This document shows, piece after piece, positions 31,244 to 39,898 of a stretch of 64,000 bases of DNA. This stretch comes from JBELHR01 sp049606855 (GTDB lineage: Bacteria > Bacteroidota > Bacteroidia > Flavobacteriales > Flavobacteriaceae). The position numbers were made by a program, and so were the translations under genes. The notes beneath the pieces are model-generated. The model saw only the letters and a list, made by a program, of their open reading frames with translations, was not told where the DNA came from and ran no database searches. Numbering within the stretch: the first letter of the stretch is position 1; the number at the start of each line of letters is the position of its first letter. The stretch spans positions 1-64,000 of the forward strand of contig JBMYVY010000006.1 in NCBI GenBank assembly GCA_049606855.1, in the 5' to 3' direction.

Positions 31244-32733
31244 ACTAGGTAATTTTCTAAAACATCTGCTATCTTACGATTATCTGATAATTGAGGTATT
31301 TTATTTTGACCACCGAGCTTTCCAATTTTCTCCATATAAGCATGGAAACCTCCCTTTCTAACTTTACTTATCACTGCAGGTCTAAGAATTTTACCATCAA
31401 TTAAGTCAAAATAATAGATATTCTGAGATTGCATCGAGTCGTCTATTTTTCTCTGAAAATCCTCTAGGTCCTCAGGCTCTTTGTCAAATTCAATAAACCA
31501 TTCATGGTAAGGCAACCCCTCTTTTGGGTTCACTTGAGGAGCTACAGTAAACTCTGAAATCGCAACTTCCGAATCTCCGATGGCCTCCTTAAGAGCCTGC
31601 TCTACCTCTTTTCCAATTACGTGCTCACCAAAAGCTGAAATAAAATGCTTTATTCGGCCCGTAACCTTCACTCGATAAGGCTTCAAGCTCGTAAACTCAA
31701 CAGTATCACCAATAGAATAGCCCCAAAGTCCAGCAGTAGTGTTTAATATTAAAGCATAATTCACTCCAAGTTCAACATCCTTTAAAGAGATGCGCTTTGG
31801 CTTGTCATCGAAGAATTCATCTGCCTTGATAAACTCAAAAAACATACCTGCATCAACATTCAGAAGCATTCCCGGTTCAGATTGTGAATCTTGAAAGGCG
31901 ATAAAACCCTCAGATGCTGGATACAGCTCTACATAATTAATTTTCTTACCGATTAAAGATTCAAACTTTGATTTGTAGGGAGCAAAATTAACACCTCCAT
32001 AAACAAAGAAGTTAAAATGGGGGAAGAGCTCGGCAATGGATTTTCCGGTTTTGTCTATTAAACGTTCAAAATACATTTGCACCCAGGAAGGAATTCCTGA
32101 AATAACCCGCATATCCTCCCGATAAGTCTCTTCAACGACAGCTTCTACTTTGGTTTCCCAATCCTCTATACAGTTAGTTTCCCAAGATGGAAGTCTATTT
32201 CTTTGAAGGATTTTGGGCACATAATGTGCAGCAATCCCGCTTAAGCGACCGAGTTTAACTCCTCCAATTTCATCCAATACAGGACTTCCCTGCAAAAATA
32301 TCATCTTACCATCTACAAAACTGGCATCTCCAGTTTGTTCGATGTACATTAATAAGGCATTTTTGGCCGCATCGATATGGGTAGGCATGGACTCTTTAGA
32401 TATCGGAATATATTTTGCTCCTGAAGTAGTTCCAGAGGTTTTTGCAAAATAAAGGGGTTTCCCTGTCCACAATACATTTTTCTCTCCCTTTACCATTCGA
32501 TCCACATAGGGTCTTAGCCCTTCGTAATCCACAACTGGAACAGAATTCTTAAAATCCTCGTAATTGTGAATACCTTTAAAGTGATGATCTTTGCCAAACA
32601 AAGTACCGCTTCCTTCCTTGACTAAATGTTCCAAGATTTTTTGCTGACAATCCAGCGGATTATTGGCCCATTTATCTATTTTTTTTCTGGCTAACCTCGC
32701 ATAAGGCTTCGCAAAAATTGACTTAATACTCAT
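31240..32733 (-). CDS. GH3-family acyl-adenylate enzyme
   Basis: 497 residues. It has the ANL-type features of the GH3 family: FAKTSGTTSGAKYIPI (about 107-122, ATP loop), ELYPASEGFIAF (about 270), and a C-terminal GRIKHFISAFGEHVIG motif. Plant members conjugate amino acids to jasmonate or auxin; bacterial functions are unknown. In Flavobacteriales a single copy is usual. It starts in the last base of the M23 peptidase gene and overlaps the MOSC gene, which fits one operon. Confidence 0.92.
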   Translation of the reverse strand: MSIKSIFAKPYARLARKKIDKWANNPLDCQQKILEHLVKEGSGTLFGKDHHFKGIHNYEDFKNSVPVVDYEGLRPYVDRMVKGEKNVLWTGKPLYFAKTSGTTSGAKYIPISKESMPTHIDAAKNALLMYIEQTGDASFVDGKMIFLQGSPVLDEIGGVKLGRLSGIAAHYVPKILQRNRLPSWETNCIEDWETKVEAVVEETYREDMRVISGIPSWVQMYFERLIDKTGKSIAELFPHFNFFVYGGVNFAPYKSKFESLIGKKINYVELYPASEGFIAFQDSQSEPGMLLNVDAGMFFEFIKADEFFDDKPKRISLKDVELGVNYALILNTTAGLWGYSIGDTVEFTSLKPYRVKVTGRIKHFISAFGEHVIGKEVEQALKEAIGDSEVAISEFTVAPQVNPKEGLPYHEWFIEFDKEPEDLEDFQRKIDDSMQSQNIYYFDLIDGKILRPAVISKVRKGGFHAYMEKIGKLGGQNKIPQLSDNRKIADVLENYLV

Positions 32734-33596
32734 TATTCAAAATCGATAAAATTCAAAGGATTAACTGGGTATCCATTATTCCATAACTCAAAATGCAAAT
32801 GCGCGCCTGAGCTCAATTCACCTGTTGACCCTACAGTTGCTATTACTTCCCCAGACAAAACTAAATCACCTTGTTCTTTGTTCAAACTTTCGTTGTGCTT
32901 ATAAACAGATATATATCCATTTCCATGTTCTACAATAATCACATAACCTGTTTCTGTCGTCCATTCGGCAAAAATAACTACACCGTCTGCAACTGCTTTG
33001 ACTGGACTCCCTTTTTTAACCACCACATCTACGGCATAGTGCTTTTCCTCACTATTAAAAGTATTGGTAATGCTCCCTGTAACTGGACTAAAAAAGACCA
33101 ACTCATTTCCTTGGGTTGCCTCTTCAAATAAGGAATAACGATCTGCCTGTTCAACTTCTTCTCTAAATGCAAGATCCTCTTCTGAGGGAGCTAAATTTAT
33201 GGTATCTGCCTTTTTCAGGTCTAATGCTTGTTGCTCAACTTGGGACAAATCAAATTCACTAACGGGTTCTTCACCCGATAAAATTGGTATAAGAGCTTGA
33301 ATCTTCAAATCATTAATCAACAAACGCTGTTGCAATGAATCCACCTGATAGACCAGAACCTTTGCTGTTTGTTTTAATTTCGAAGATTCATACCCCGGTA
33401 TATATTCCTTTAAAGGGGTATAAGCGATTAGCACGGAAGTAAAACTTACAAGTAAGAAACTGAACACTCCCCCAACCACAAAAACATTCCATGGGCTAAG
33501 TTTCAAAGAGTATAACTTTTCAAAACTCTCCGAATCTTCAACTACCAGCCTATATTTTCTAGTAATTTTTTCCCTAAACTTTTTGCTCGTACTCAT
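32733..33596 (-). CDS. M23-family peptidase (LytM-like), membrane anchored
   Basis: 287 residues. N-terminal basic segment, one membrane helix (about 34-58), a periplasmic coiled region and a C-terminal LytM domain with complete zinc ligands: HYAVDV (His and Asp, about 188-192), the HxH of AHLHFELW (about 267-271). The start is at 33596. It cleaves peptide bridges in peptidoglycan or activates such enzymes. Followed without gap by the GH3-like gene (1 base overlap). Confidence 0.92.
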   Translation of the reverse strand: MSTSKKFREKITRKYRLVVEDSESFEKLYSLKLSPWNVFVVGGVFSFLLVSFTSVLIAYTPLKEYIPGYESSKLKQTAKVLVYQVDSLQQRLLINDLKIQALIPILSGEEPVSEFDLSQVEQQALDLKKADTINLAPSEEDLAFREEVEQADRYSLFEEATQGNELVFFSPVTGSITNTFNSEEKHYAVDVVVKKGSPVKAVADGVVIFAEWTTETGYVIIVEHGNGYISVYKHNESLNKEQGDLVLSGEVIATVGSTGELSSGAHLHFELWNNGYPVNPLNFIDFE

Positions 33597-33618
33597 GGCT
33601 CTAAGGTATTAAAATCCC

Positions 33619-34200
33619 TTAATTTTTATAAAAATTCATTTCATCCAAATATTCCCATGCACCTGGCGGTAAATAAGCTCTTACATTTTTACCTTCCTTG
33701 ATATCATTTCGAATCATGGTTGCTGAGAGTTCCACAATGGGTGCTTTCAACAGAGTCACATTTTCATGGTCGTCAAAAGGAGTCTTTTTGGACTCCCCAT
33801 CAACCCGTGGATAACAAATGATTTTGTAGTCCTCCAATAAGACTTCATAGTTCTTCCATTTTGGTAAGGATCTCAAACTATCTTGCCCCATCAAAAGGCT
33901 AAATTCATAACCGGGAAATCGCTCCCCAAGATGAACTAAGGTGTCAACAGTATACGAAGGTTGATTGAGCTTAAATTCAATATCAGATACTTTGATTCGG
34001 TCATAAGGTTCCGTGGCACGAAAAACCAATTCTAAACGATGGTGATCCTCGAGCAAAGTTTTTTTCTTTTTCAAGGGGTTATGTGGACTAACTACCATCC
34101 AAAGTTCATCCAAATCACTGTGCTCAATAATAAAATTTGCAATAATTAAGTGCCCAACATGAATTGGGTTAAAGGTTCCAAAATACAAACCTACTTTCAT
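33619..34200 (-). CDS. nadD: Nicotinate-nucleotide adenylyltransferase
   Basis: 193 residues with the nucleotidyltransferase motif YFGTFNPIHVGHL (about 6-18) and the C-terminal ISSTxxR-type motif ELSATMIRNDI (about 162-172). It makes NaAD from NaMN and ATP in NAD biosynthesis. Part of the minus-strand run yicC-gmk-nadD-M23-GH3-MOSC, 2 bases after gmk. Confidence 0.95.
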   Translation of the reverse strand: MKVGLYFGTFNPIHVGHLIIANFIIEHSDLDELWMVVSPHNPLKKKKTLLEDHHRLELVFRATEPYDRIKVSDIEFKLNQPSYTVDTLVHLGERFPGYEFSLLMGQDSLRSLPKWKNYEVLLEDYKIICYPRVDGESKKTPFDDHENVTLLKAPIVELSATMIRNDIKEGKNVRAYLPPGAWEYLDEMNFYKN

Positions 34201-34202
34201 AA

Positions 34203-34775
34203 TTAAGCGTTTACAAAATTAGCAACTAAATCCTCTGCTTCGTCCAATGCGGTCTGAAGGTCATTATTTTTTATAATATAATCGAATTGAGGTGCTGTGG
34301 CCAACTCCACAGAAGCCTTTGCTATTCTCATGTTAATTTTGTCTTCAGATTCAGTCTTACGCTTTTTTAATCTAATTTTTAATTCATCAATTGAGGGAGG
34401 TTTTACAAAAACTGCTAAAGTATCTTCTGGAAATTTTTTCTTTATTCTCAATCCTCCTGCGACATCAATATCAAAAATCACATGTTTTCCCTGTTCCCAA
34501 AGACGTTCTACTTCAGACTTTAATGTTCCATAAAAATTATCGCGATACACTTCTTCCCACTCCAAAAAATCACCTTCCTTTATGTGTTCTTTAAATTTGT
34601 TTAAGTCCATAAAATAGTAATCCTTTCCATCCACTTCTTCCCCTCGAGGAGCTCTTGAAGTTGCGGATATAGAGAAGGCCAAATTCAATTTTTCTTGAGC
34701 CAATAAATGTCTAACGATTGTGGTTTTTCCCGAACCAGATGGAGCAGAAAAAACAATTAATTTTCCTTTAACCAT
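34203..34775 (-). CDS. gmk: Guanylate kinase
   Basis: 190 residues. P-loop FSAPSGSGKTTIVRHL (about 8-23), SATSRAPRGEEVDGKDYYFM (GMP binding) and the FDIDVAGGLRIKK motif are present. It phosphorylates GMP to GDP. No gap to the YicC gene (one base) and nadD. Confidence 0.97.
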   Translation of the reverse strand: MVKGKLIVFSAPSGSGKTTIVRHLLAQEKLNLAFSISATSRAPRGEEVDGKDYYFMDLNKFKEHIKEGDFLEWEEVYRDNFYGTLKSEVERLWEQGKHVIFDIDVAGGLRIKKKFPEDTLAVFVKPPSIDELKIRLKKRKTESEDKINMRIAKASVELATAPQFDYIIKNNDLQTALDEAEDLVANFVNA

Positions 34776-35633
34776 TTATAGAATATTTAAAATCTGTTCC
34801 TTAATCTTCTCCAACTCATTCTTCATTTTAACCACAACATGTTGCATAGGTGCATAGTTGGACTTAGACCCTGTAGTATTAATCTCTCGTCCTAATTCTT
34901 GAGCGATAAAGCCTAATTTCTTACCGTTGGAAATTGGACTATTTAACTCTTCATTAAAATAGTTTAAGTGATTCTCAAGACGCACCATTTCCTCATTAAT
35001 ATCCAATTTTTCTAAGTAGTAAATCATCTCTTGTTCGAAACGGTTTTCATCAACATTCATCGACAATTCCTCTAAAGCATTCTTGAGTCGCTGCTTTACA
35101 TGAGTCATTCTAGCCTCTGAGAGCTCTTTTACCTCTTGCATCAAACGTTCAATACTTTCAATATTTTGCTTTAAATCAATCGTCATTGAATCTCCTTCAT
35201 CCTTGCGATACAATTGCAATTTTTCCAATGCTTCTAGAATCCCTTCTTCAATCACTACCCATTCCTCTTCATCAAACTCTTCTCTAGTGGTTTTCATTGC
35301 ATCCGGAAGTCGCATCGCTATTGAAAGCAAGTCACTATCTGAACTACTCTGGATTTGCGAAAGTTGTGCGATATACTCGTTGACAATTGGCAAGTTAATT
35401 TGAGAACTTGTTTCCTCTGCGGTGTTTTCAACATAGATTGAAAAATCAACCTTACCTCGAACTAGACTCTTTGCTACTTTCTTTCTAATATCTAATTCCT
35501 TCTCTTTGTACTGTGAAGACATTCTGACATTCAAGTCCATATTTTTTGAGTTCAAACTTCTTAACTCAATTGTGATTTTTTTGCTTGGTAATTGAATAAT
35601 GGACTTACCGTAGCCCGTCATGGATAATAACAT
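34776..35633 (-). CDS. YicC/YloC-family endoribonuclease
   Basis: 285 residues. N-terminal SMTGYGKS motif (about 4-11) and C-terminal GREINTTGSKSN region are the hallmarks. YicC of E. coli and YloC of Bacillus are Mn-dependent endoribonucleases linked to RNA turnover. First gene of the minus-strand run; the -7 box candidate (minus TAAATTTG, complement about 35652-35659) lies upstream. Confidence 0.92.
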   Translation of the reverse strand: MLLSMTGYGKSIIQLPSKKITIELRSLNSKNMDLNVRMSSQYKEKELDIRKKVAKSLVRGKVDFSIYVENTAEETSSQINLPIVNEYIAQLSQIQSSSDSDLLSIAMRLPDAMKTTREEFDEEEWVVIEEGILEALEKLQLYRKDEGDSMTIDLKQNIESIERLMQEVKELSEARMTHVKQRLKNALEELSMNVDENRFEQEMIYYLEKLDINEEMVRLENHLNYFNEELNSPISNGKKLGFIAQELGREINTTGSKSNYAPMQHVVVKMKNELEKIKEQILNIL

Positions 35634-35651
35634 ACACTTTGTTTAAAGACA

Positions 35652-35659
35652 CAAATTTA
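35652..35659 (-). promoter_or_regulatory. Promoter -7 box of the yicC-gmk-nadD operon
   Basis: CAAATTTA on the plus strand reads TAAATTTG on the minus strand, matching TAnnTTTG, about 20 bases before the ATG at 35633. Confidence 0.5.
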
Positions 35660-35706
35660 CACTTTTTAAATAAGTCGTATCTTTACCTTTACAAAAATTT
35701 TCCGCT

Positions 35707-36366
35707 ATGATATTGCATGATTTTTCAAATCAAAACAGCTTGTTAAATAGGTTTATGTCTGAACTTAGAGATATCGAAATTCAAAAGGATTCGATGCGAT
35801 TTAGACGGAATATTGAGCGAATTGGAGAAATTCTTGCCTATGAATTAAGCAAAACCTTAACATACAAGACTGTTGAGACCCAAACCCCTTTAGGTAAACA
35901 TGTGGCACTGCTCGACCAAGAAAACATTGTTCTTTGTTCTATTTTAAGGGCAGGAATGCCTCTACATAATGGCCTATTAAACTATTTTGATCAAGCTGAA
36001 AATGCCTTCATTAGTGCCTATAGGCATCACGAAAACAACGAAGATGCATTCGAAATAATTGTAGAGTATCTTGCCAGTCCTGAATTGGAGGGTAAAACAG
36101 TGATTCTTGCCGACCCTATGCTGGCCTCTGGAAAGTCAATGATTAACGTTTATGAAGCTCTAGAGGATGTGGGGAAAGCGCGTTCACTTCATTTAGTCTC
36201 TGTTTTAGGAGCTCAAGAGGGCATAGAATACGTCTCACAAAAATTGCCAGAACACGCTCACCTTTGGATTGCCCAAATTGACGACAAACTCAATAGTCGT
36301 GGGTATATAGTTCCTGGCTTAGGTGATGCTGGAGATCTGTGTTATGGGTCAAAAATTGACCGCTAA
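35707..36366 (+). CDS. upp: Uracil phosphoribosyltransferase
   Basis: 219 residues. The PRPP loop VILADPMLASGKSMINVY (about 137-154) and the flexible-loop ILRAGMPL motif are visible, plus the C-terminal YIVPGLGDAGD motif of Upp. It recycles uracil to UMP. Its 3' end overlaps the convergent membrane gene by 4 bases. Confidence 0.96.
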   Translation: MILHDFSNQNSLLNRFMSELRDIEIQKDSMRFRRNIERIGEILAYELSKTLTYKTVETQTPLGKHVALLDQENIVLCSILRAGMPLHNGLLNYFDQAENAFISAYRHHENNEDAFEIIVEYLASPELEGKTVILADPMLASGKSMINVYEALEDVGKARSLHLVSVLGAQEGIEYVSQKLPEHAHLWIAQIDDKLNSRGYIVPGLGDAGDLCYGSKIDR

Positions 36367-37223
36367 ACATAGGCTAATATCAAAGGTAGAACTATCAAAA
36401 ATAATAACAGCGTTTCGCGATACCATGAATTTTCTTGAATCGAAAGATAGTTTGAAATAAATACCGCCCAAGGAAATCCAAAATACACAAACACAGATTC
36501 AGTGTTATTTGCAGTAGTAAATAACATCATAAGGCTGCAAATCATGAATCCAACAACATGTATGGGTTTAGAGTTTGAAATGCTCATTAATTTATTTTGG
36601 ACCCTTTGATAAATCAAAAGGCCATGCACAATAAGTAAACCAATCACACTTGAAACAAAAATCATCCTAAATTGATTTTGTTCAAAATTTATCAACTGAA
36701 AGTTCCAAGTATATTCCCAAACCTCATCATTAATATATTGATAGGTGAAAAATAAAAATACAGGAACTATGGTTCCTAAAATTAATGCTAAGAACGTGTT
36801 TAAAAACCTGCGCTTACTATAAAAAAATTCGAGTAATACATAGAGTAAGAAAACTGCTGTTTCAGGAACAAACACAACTGATAGACCCAACCAAAATCCC
36901 ATGTCAAAAAACACTTCTCTATCATCGATATTTCGCTGAGAAGCTCTAAACATTCTAATCAAGGCCATCATGCTCCACAAAAAAGCTGTTTGGCTCAATA
37001 ATTCTGGGAAAAGTGCAAAATACTGGATAAGAAAAATGTAAAAATACGGTCTAAACTTAACCAAGCCCAGTTCTTCGTTTGCAAAAACCAAAATAAGAAT
37101 CATTATAACATATGAAAAGCCTTGAAAGAAGTTCGGTTTTATAACAAACAAGTACAAAACCAACAGCAAGCTGACCAAAACATAGTTAATTACGGTTGTT
37201 TTTTTTAAAAAATTGGCAAGCAT
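36363..37223 (-). CDS. DUF6427 multi-pass membrane protein
   Basis: 286 residues with about 8-9 predicted membrane helices across the length and few charges. Location beside upp and before a DUF6341 gene is that of the DUF6427 family in flavobacteria. The function is unknown. A promoter box (minus TATATTTG, complement 37250-37257) overlaps the divergent gene's promoter zone. Confidence 0.8.
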   Translation of the reverse strand: MLANFLKKTTVINYVLVSLLLVLYLFVIKPNFFQGFSYVIMILILVFANEELGLVKFRPYFYIFLIQYFALFPELLSQTAFLWSMMALIRMFRASQRNIDDREVFFDMGFWLGLSVVFVPETAVFLLYVLLEFFYSKRRFLNTFLALILGTIVPVFLFFTYQYINDEVWEYTWNFQLINFEQNQFRMIFVSSVIGLLIVHGLLIYQRVQNKLMSISNSKPIHVVGFMICSLMMLFTTANNTESVFVYFGFPWAVFISNYLSIQENSWYRETLLLFLIVLPLILAYV

Positions 37224-37238
37224 TAAATCCGATTTTTT

Positions 37239-37257
37239 TACTTTTGCATCAAATATA
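37239..37257. promoter_or_regulatory. Divergent promoter boxes between DUF6427 and DUF6341 genes
   Basis: TACTTTTG (37239-37246) on the plus strand precedes the gene at 37266, and CAAATATA (37250-37257), minus TATATTTG, precedes the gene ending at 36363. Both fit the -7 consensus, and the two transcripts would start close to each other. Confidence 0.5.
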
Positions 37258-37265
37258 ATTGAAAT

Positions 37266-37475
37266 ATGACAGCACTCAACATTTTTACGGCTATTGGAGA
37301 TTTTTTTACCAATGTATTGTTTGTTCCTTTTAACGAAATTCGTCTAGGCGGAATGGGATGGTTAGGTCAAAATTTCATAAACTGGATATTTATCGCAATC
37401 GGGTTTGTGTTATTTGCTTACTGGATGAAAGAATCTGCAAGCTTTAAGAAAAATAATACTGAAGATTTAGCATAA
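37266..37475 (+). CDS. DUF6341 small membrane protein
   Basis: 69 residues. It has a hydrophobic N-terminal part (FTAIGDFFTNVLFVPFNEIR) and one clear membrane helix (WIFIAIGFVLFAYWM). The gene sits directly before trmB (1 base gap), and this neighbour pair with DUF6427/upp is typical of flavobacteria. Role unknown. Confidence 0.82.
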   Translation: MTALNIFTAIGDFFTNVLFVPFNEIRLGGMGWLGQNFINWIFIAIGFVLFAYWMKESASFKKNNTEDLA

Positions 37476-37476
37476 T

Positions 37477-38148
37477 TTGGGAAGTAAAAACAAGCTGAAG
37501 CGATTTCGTGAAAACGAAACCTTCGATAACGTTATTCAACCTACCCGTGAAGAAGTCCTTGAAGGTTTGCCTTTTAAAGGGAAATGGGCTTCCTTTTTCA
37601 AAAACGATAATCCAATCGTTCTTGAGCTTGGATGTGGTAAAGGAGAATACACGGTGGCTTTGGCTCGAAAAAATCCCGACGTCAATTTTATTGGAATTGA
37701 TATCAAAGGTGCCAGATTCTGGCGGGGTGCAAAAACCGCAAAAGAAGAAGGACTAAAAAATGTTGCTTTTATTCGAACTCAAATCGAATTAGTAGACCAT
37801 ATTTTTGGACAAGGAGAAATTTCTGAAATATGGATTACTTTCCCTGATCCACAGATAAAATACAAGCGGACCAAGCACCGCATGACAAACCATGAATTCT
37901 TAAAAAGATATGATCACATTCTTGCTAAGGATGGAATTATGCATCTAAAAACGGATAGTGAATTTATGCATGGATATACTCTAGGCTTGTTGCACGGAGA
38001 GGGACATGAAGTTATTTACGCTCATCATGATGTATATTCTAATGCATATTCCCCTGAAGATGTTATCGGGACTCAAACTTTCTATGAATCACAGTATTTA
38101 GAAGAAGGTAAACCGATCACCTATATCAAGTTCAAGCTTAAATTTTAG
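37477..38148 (+). CDS. trmB: tRNA (guanosine(46)-N7)-methyltransferase
   Basis: 223 residues read from a TTG start at 37477; the resulting N-terminus MGSKNKLKRFRENE is conserved in flavobacterial TrmB, which supports the TTG choice. SAM-binding VLELGCGKGEYTVALA (about 47-62), FPDPQIKYKRTKHRM (catalytic and tRNA-binding) and the C-terminal region are complete. It makes m7G46 in tRNA. Starts 1 base after the DUF6341 gene. Confidence 0.95.
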   Translation: MGSKNKLKRFRENETFDNVIQPTREEVLEGLPFKGKWASFFKNDNPIVLELGCGKGEYTVALARKNPDVNFIGIDIKGARFWRGAKTAKEEGLKNVAFIRTQIELVDHIFGQGEISEIWITFPDPQIKYKRTKHRMTNHEFLKRYDHILAKDGIMHLKTDSEFMHGYTLGLLHGEGHEVIYAHHDVYSNAYSPEDVIGTQTFYESQYLEEGKPITYIKFKLKF

Positions 38149-38150
38149 TC

Positions 38151-38480
38151 TTGACGGATCTCAATTTTTTTGAAAAATGTTATTCCATAGCGCGTCAAAT
38201 ACCCTATGGACGAGTGACTTCCTATGGAGCTATAGCCCAAGCTATTGGGGCCCCCCGATCTGCCAGAATGGTTGGTTATGCCATGAAAGCCTCTCATAAC
38301 GACATGTCTGTGCCTGCACATCGGGTCGTAAATCGAATCGGAGTTTTGAGTGGAAAACACCATTTTGATGGAAGCAATTTGATGCAGCAATTATTAGAGA
38401 ATGAAGGGGTCGAGGTCCACGATAATCAAGTTGTTGATTTTGACCGTCTTTTTTGGAATCCTTTAACTGAAATATCTTGA
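38151..38480 (+). CDS. Alkyltransferase-like protein (MGMT family without the acceptor cysteine)
   Basis: 109 residues from a TTG at 38151. The MGMT/Ogt DNA-binding and active-site segment is present (IPYGRVTSYGAIAQAIGA), but the catalytic PCHRV is changed to VPAHRVVNR, with alanine in place of the alkyl-accepting cysteine. This is the mark of ATL proteins, which bind O6-alkylguanine and hand damage to nucleotide excision repair. It is 3 bases after trmB and is probably on the same transcript. No N-terminal domain is present. Confidence 0.88.
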   Translation: MTDLNFFEKCYSIARQIPYGRVTSYGAIAQAIGAPRSARMVGYAMKASHNDMSVPAHRVVNRIGVLSGKHHFDGSNLMQQLLENEGVEVHDNQVVDFDRLFWNPLTEIS

Positions 38481-38523
38481 ATAGTCACTATATTTGTTGC
38501 AATTAAGAATGAATTCAAATTAG

Positions 38524-39654
38524 ATGACTATAAAGAAACAAGATGTACTCAAAGCTTTAGAAAAGGTAACAGCCCCTGGGGCAGGTAAAAGCCTAGTTGA
38601 AGGAAATCACATCAAAAATATTCAAATTTTCGGATCTGAAATAGATCTTGATATTCAAATAGAAAACCCAACTTTTCAGGCAAAAAATAAGACAACTTCA
38701 GCTGTTGAAGCCGCTCTTAAAGAAAGCCTTGGGTCTGAACTTAAAGTTAGAACGAAAATTAGCGTTCAAGAAAAACCAAAAGAAGATCCAAATCAAATTA
38801 AGGGTAAAGAAATTCCAGGAATCAAAAACATTATTGCCGTGGCCTCGGGAAAAGGTGGTGTAGGTAAATCTACAGTAACTGCAAATCTAGCGGTAAGTTT
38901 GGCAAAAATGGGGTTCAGTGTTGGGGTTTTAGATGCAGATATTTACGGACCCTCGATGCACTTAATGTTTGATGTAGCGAAGGAGAAACCCATTTCTATT
39001 AATATAGAGGGTAGATCAAAAATGAAACCAGTAGAAAACTACGGAGTGAAATTACTTTCCTTAGGGTTCTTTACCAACCCGAATGAGGCCGTAATTTGGA
39101 GAGGACCTATGGCGTCGAAAGCCTTGAATCAAATGATTTTTGACGCGGCTTGGGGAGAACTTGATTTTTTACTTGTGGATTTGCCTCCAGGAACTGGTGA
39201 TATTCACCTTTCCTTGGTTCAATCACTTCCAATTACAGGAGCAGTGATTGTTAGTACTCCACAAAATATTGCTTTAGCAGATGCTAAGAAAGGAGTAGCC
39301 ATGTTTCAGCAAAAAAGCATCAATGTTCCTGTACTCGGGATTATTGAAAACATGAGTTACTTTACCCCTGCTGAGTTGCCAGAAAATAAATATTATATCT
39401 TTGGTAAAGATGGTGCTCGTTATTTGGCTGAGGATTTAGGAGCGGCCTTTTTAGGAGAGGTTCCTTTAGTCCAAAGCATACGCGAAGCTGGGGATGTTGG
39501 TCATCCGGTGGCGCTACAAGAAAACAGCCCATTAGAAGAGGCGTTTAAAGAAATTACAAAACAAACTTTGAGTGAACTCATCGTACGTAATGAAAACTTA
39601 CCTGAAACGGAAATAGTGAAAATTACAACAATGAGTGGGTGCTCAACTAAATAG
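38524..39654 (+). CDS. Mrp/NBP35-family Fe-S cluster carrier ATPase
   Basis: 376 residues. N-terminal MIP18-like domain (about 1-85) followed by the P-loop ATPase domain with deviant Walker A AVASGKGGVGKSTV (about 104-117), the DADIYGPSM motif and DLPPGTGDIHLS. The C-terminal end (TTMSGCSTK) is a short Cys-containing tail. Members (ApbC/Mrp) load Fe-S clusters. It is directly upstream of a NifU-like gene and KorA. Confidence 0.93.
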   Translation: MTIKKQDVLKALEKVTAPGAGKSLVEGNHIKNIQIFGSEIDLDIQIENPTFQAKNKTTSAVEAALKESLGSELKVRTKISVQEKPKEDPNQIKGKEIPGIKNIIAVASGKGGVGKSTVTANLAVSLAKMGFSVGVLDADIYGPSMHLMFDVAKEKPISINIEGRSKMKPVENYGVKLLSLGFFTNPNEAVIWRGPMASKALNQMIFDAAWGELDFLLVDLPPGTGDIHLSLVQSLPITGAVIVSTPQNIALADAKKGVAMFQQKSINVPVLGIIENMSYFTPAELPENKYYIFGKDGARYLAEDLGAAFLGEVPLVQSIREAGDVGHPVALQENSPLEEAFKEITKQTLSELIVRNENLPETEIVKITTMSGCSTK

Positions 39655-39661
39655 ATAAAAC

Positions 39662-39898
39662 ATGCAGACACTTACAACACGAGTAGAAGAGGCTTTGGAA
39701 GAAATCAGACCTTTTCTTATTTCCGACGGTGGAAATATAAAATTGGTTGATATTGATGGTGGTACTGTAAAGGTTCAACTTGAAGGAGCTTGTATTGGTT
39801 GCTCAGTAAATCAAATGACTTTGACTAATGGAGTTGAGGCAACCATAAAAAAACATGCCCCTGAAATCAATGAGGTGATTAATGTAAATCCTCTATGA
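39662..39898 (+). CDS. NifU-like C-terminal domain protein
   Basis: 78 residues, a free-standing Nfu domain with the cluster-binding CIGCSVNQMTL motif (about 41-51). These proteins assemble and pass [4Fe-4S] clusters. The gene is 7 bases after the Mrp gene and its stop overlaps the KorA start by 4 bases, so it may serve the ferredoxin-linked oxidoreductase or general clusters. Confidence 0.93.
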   Translation: MQTLTTRVEEALEEIRPFLISDGGNIKLVDIDGGTVKVQLEGACIGCSVNQMTLTNGVEATIKKHAPEINEVINVNPL

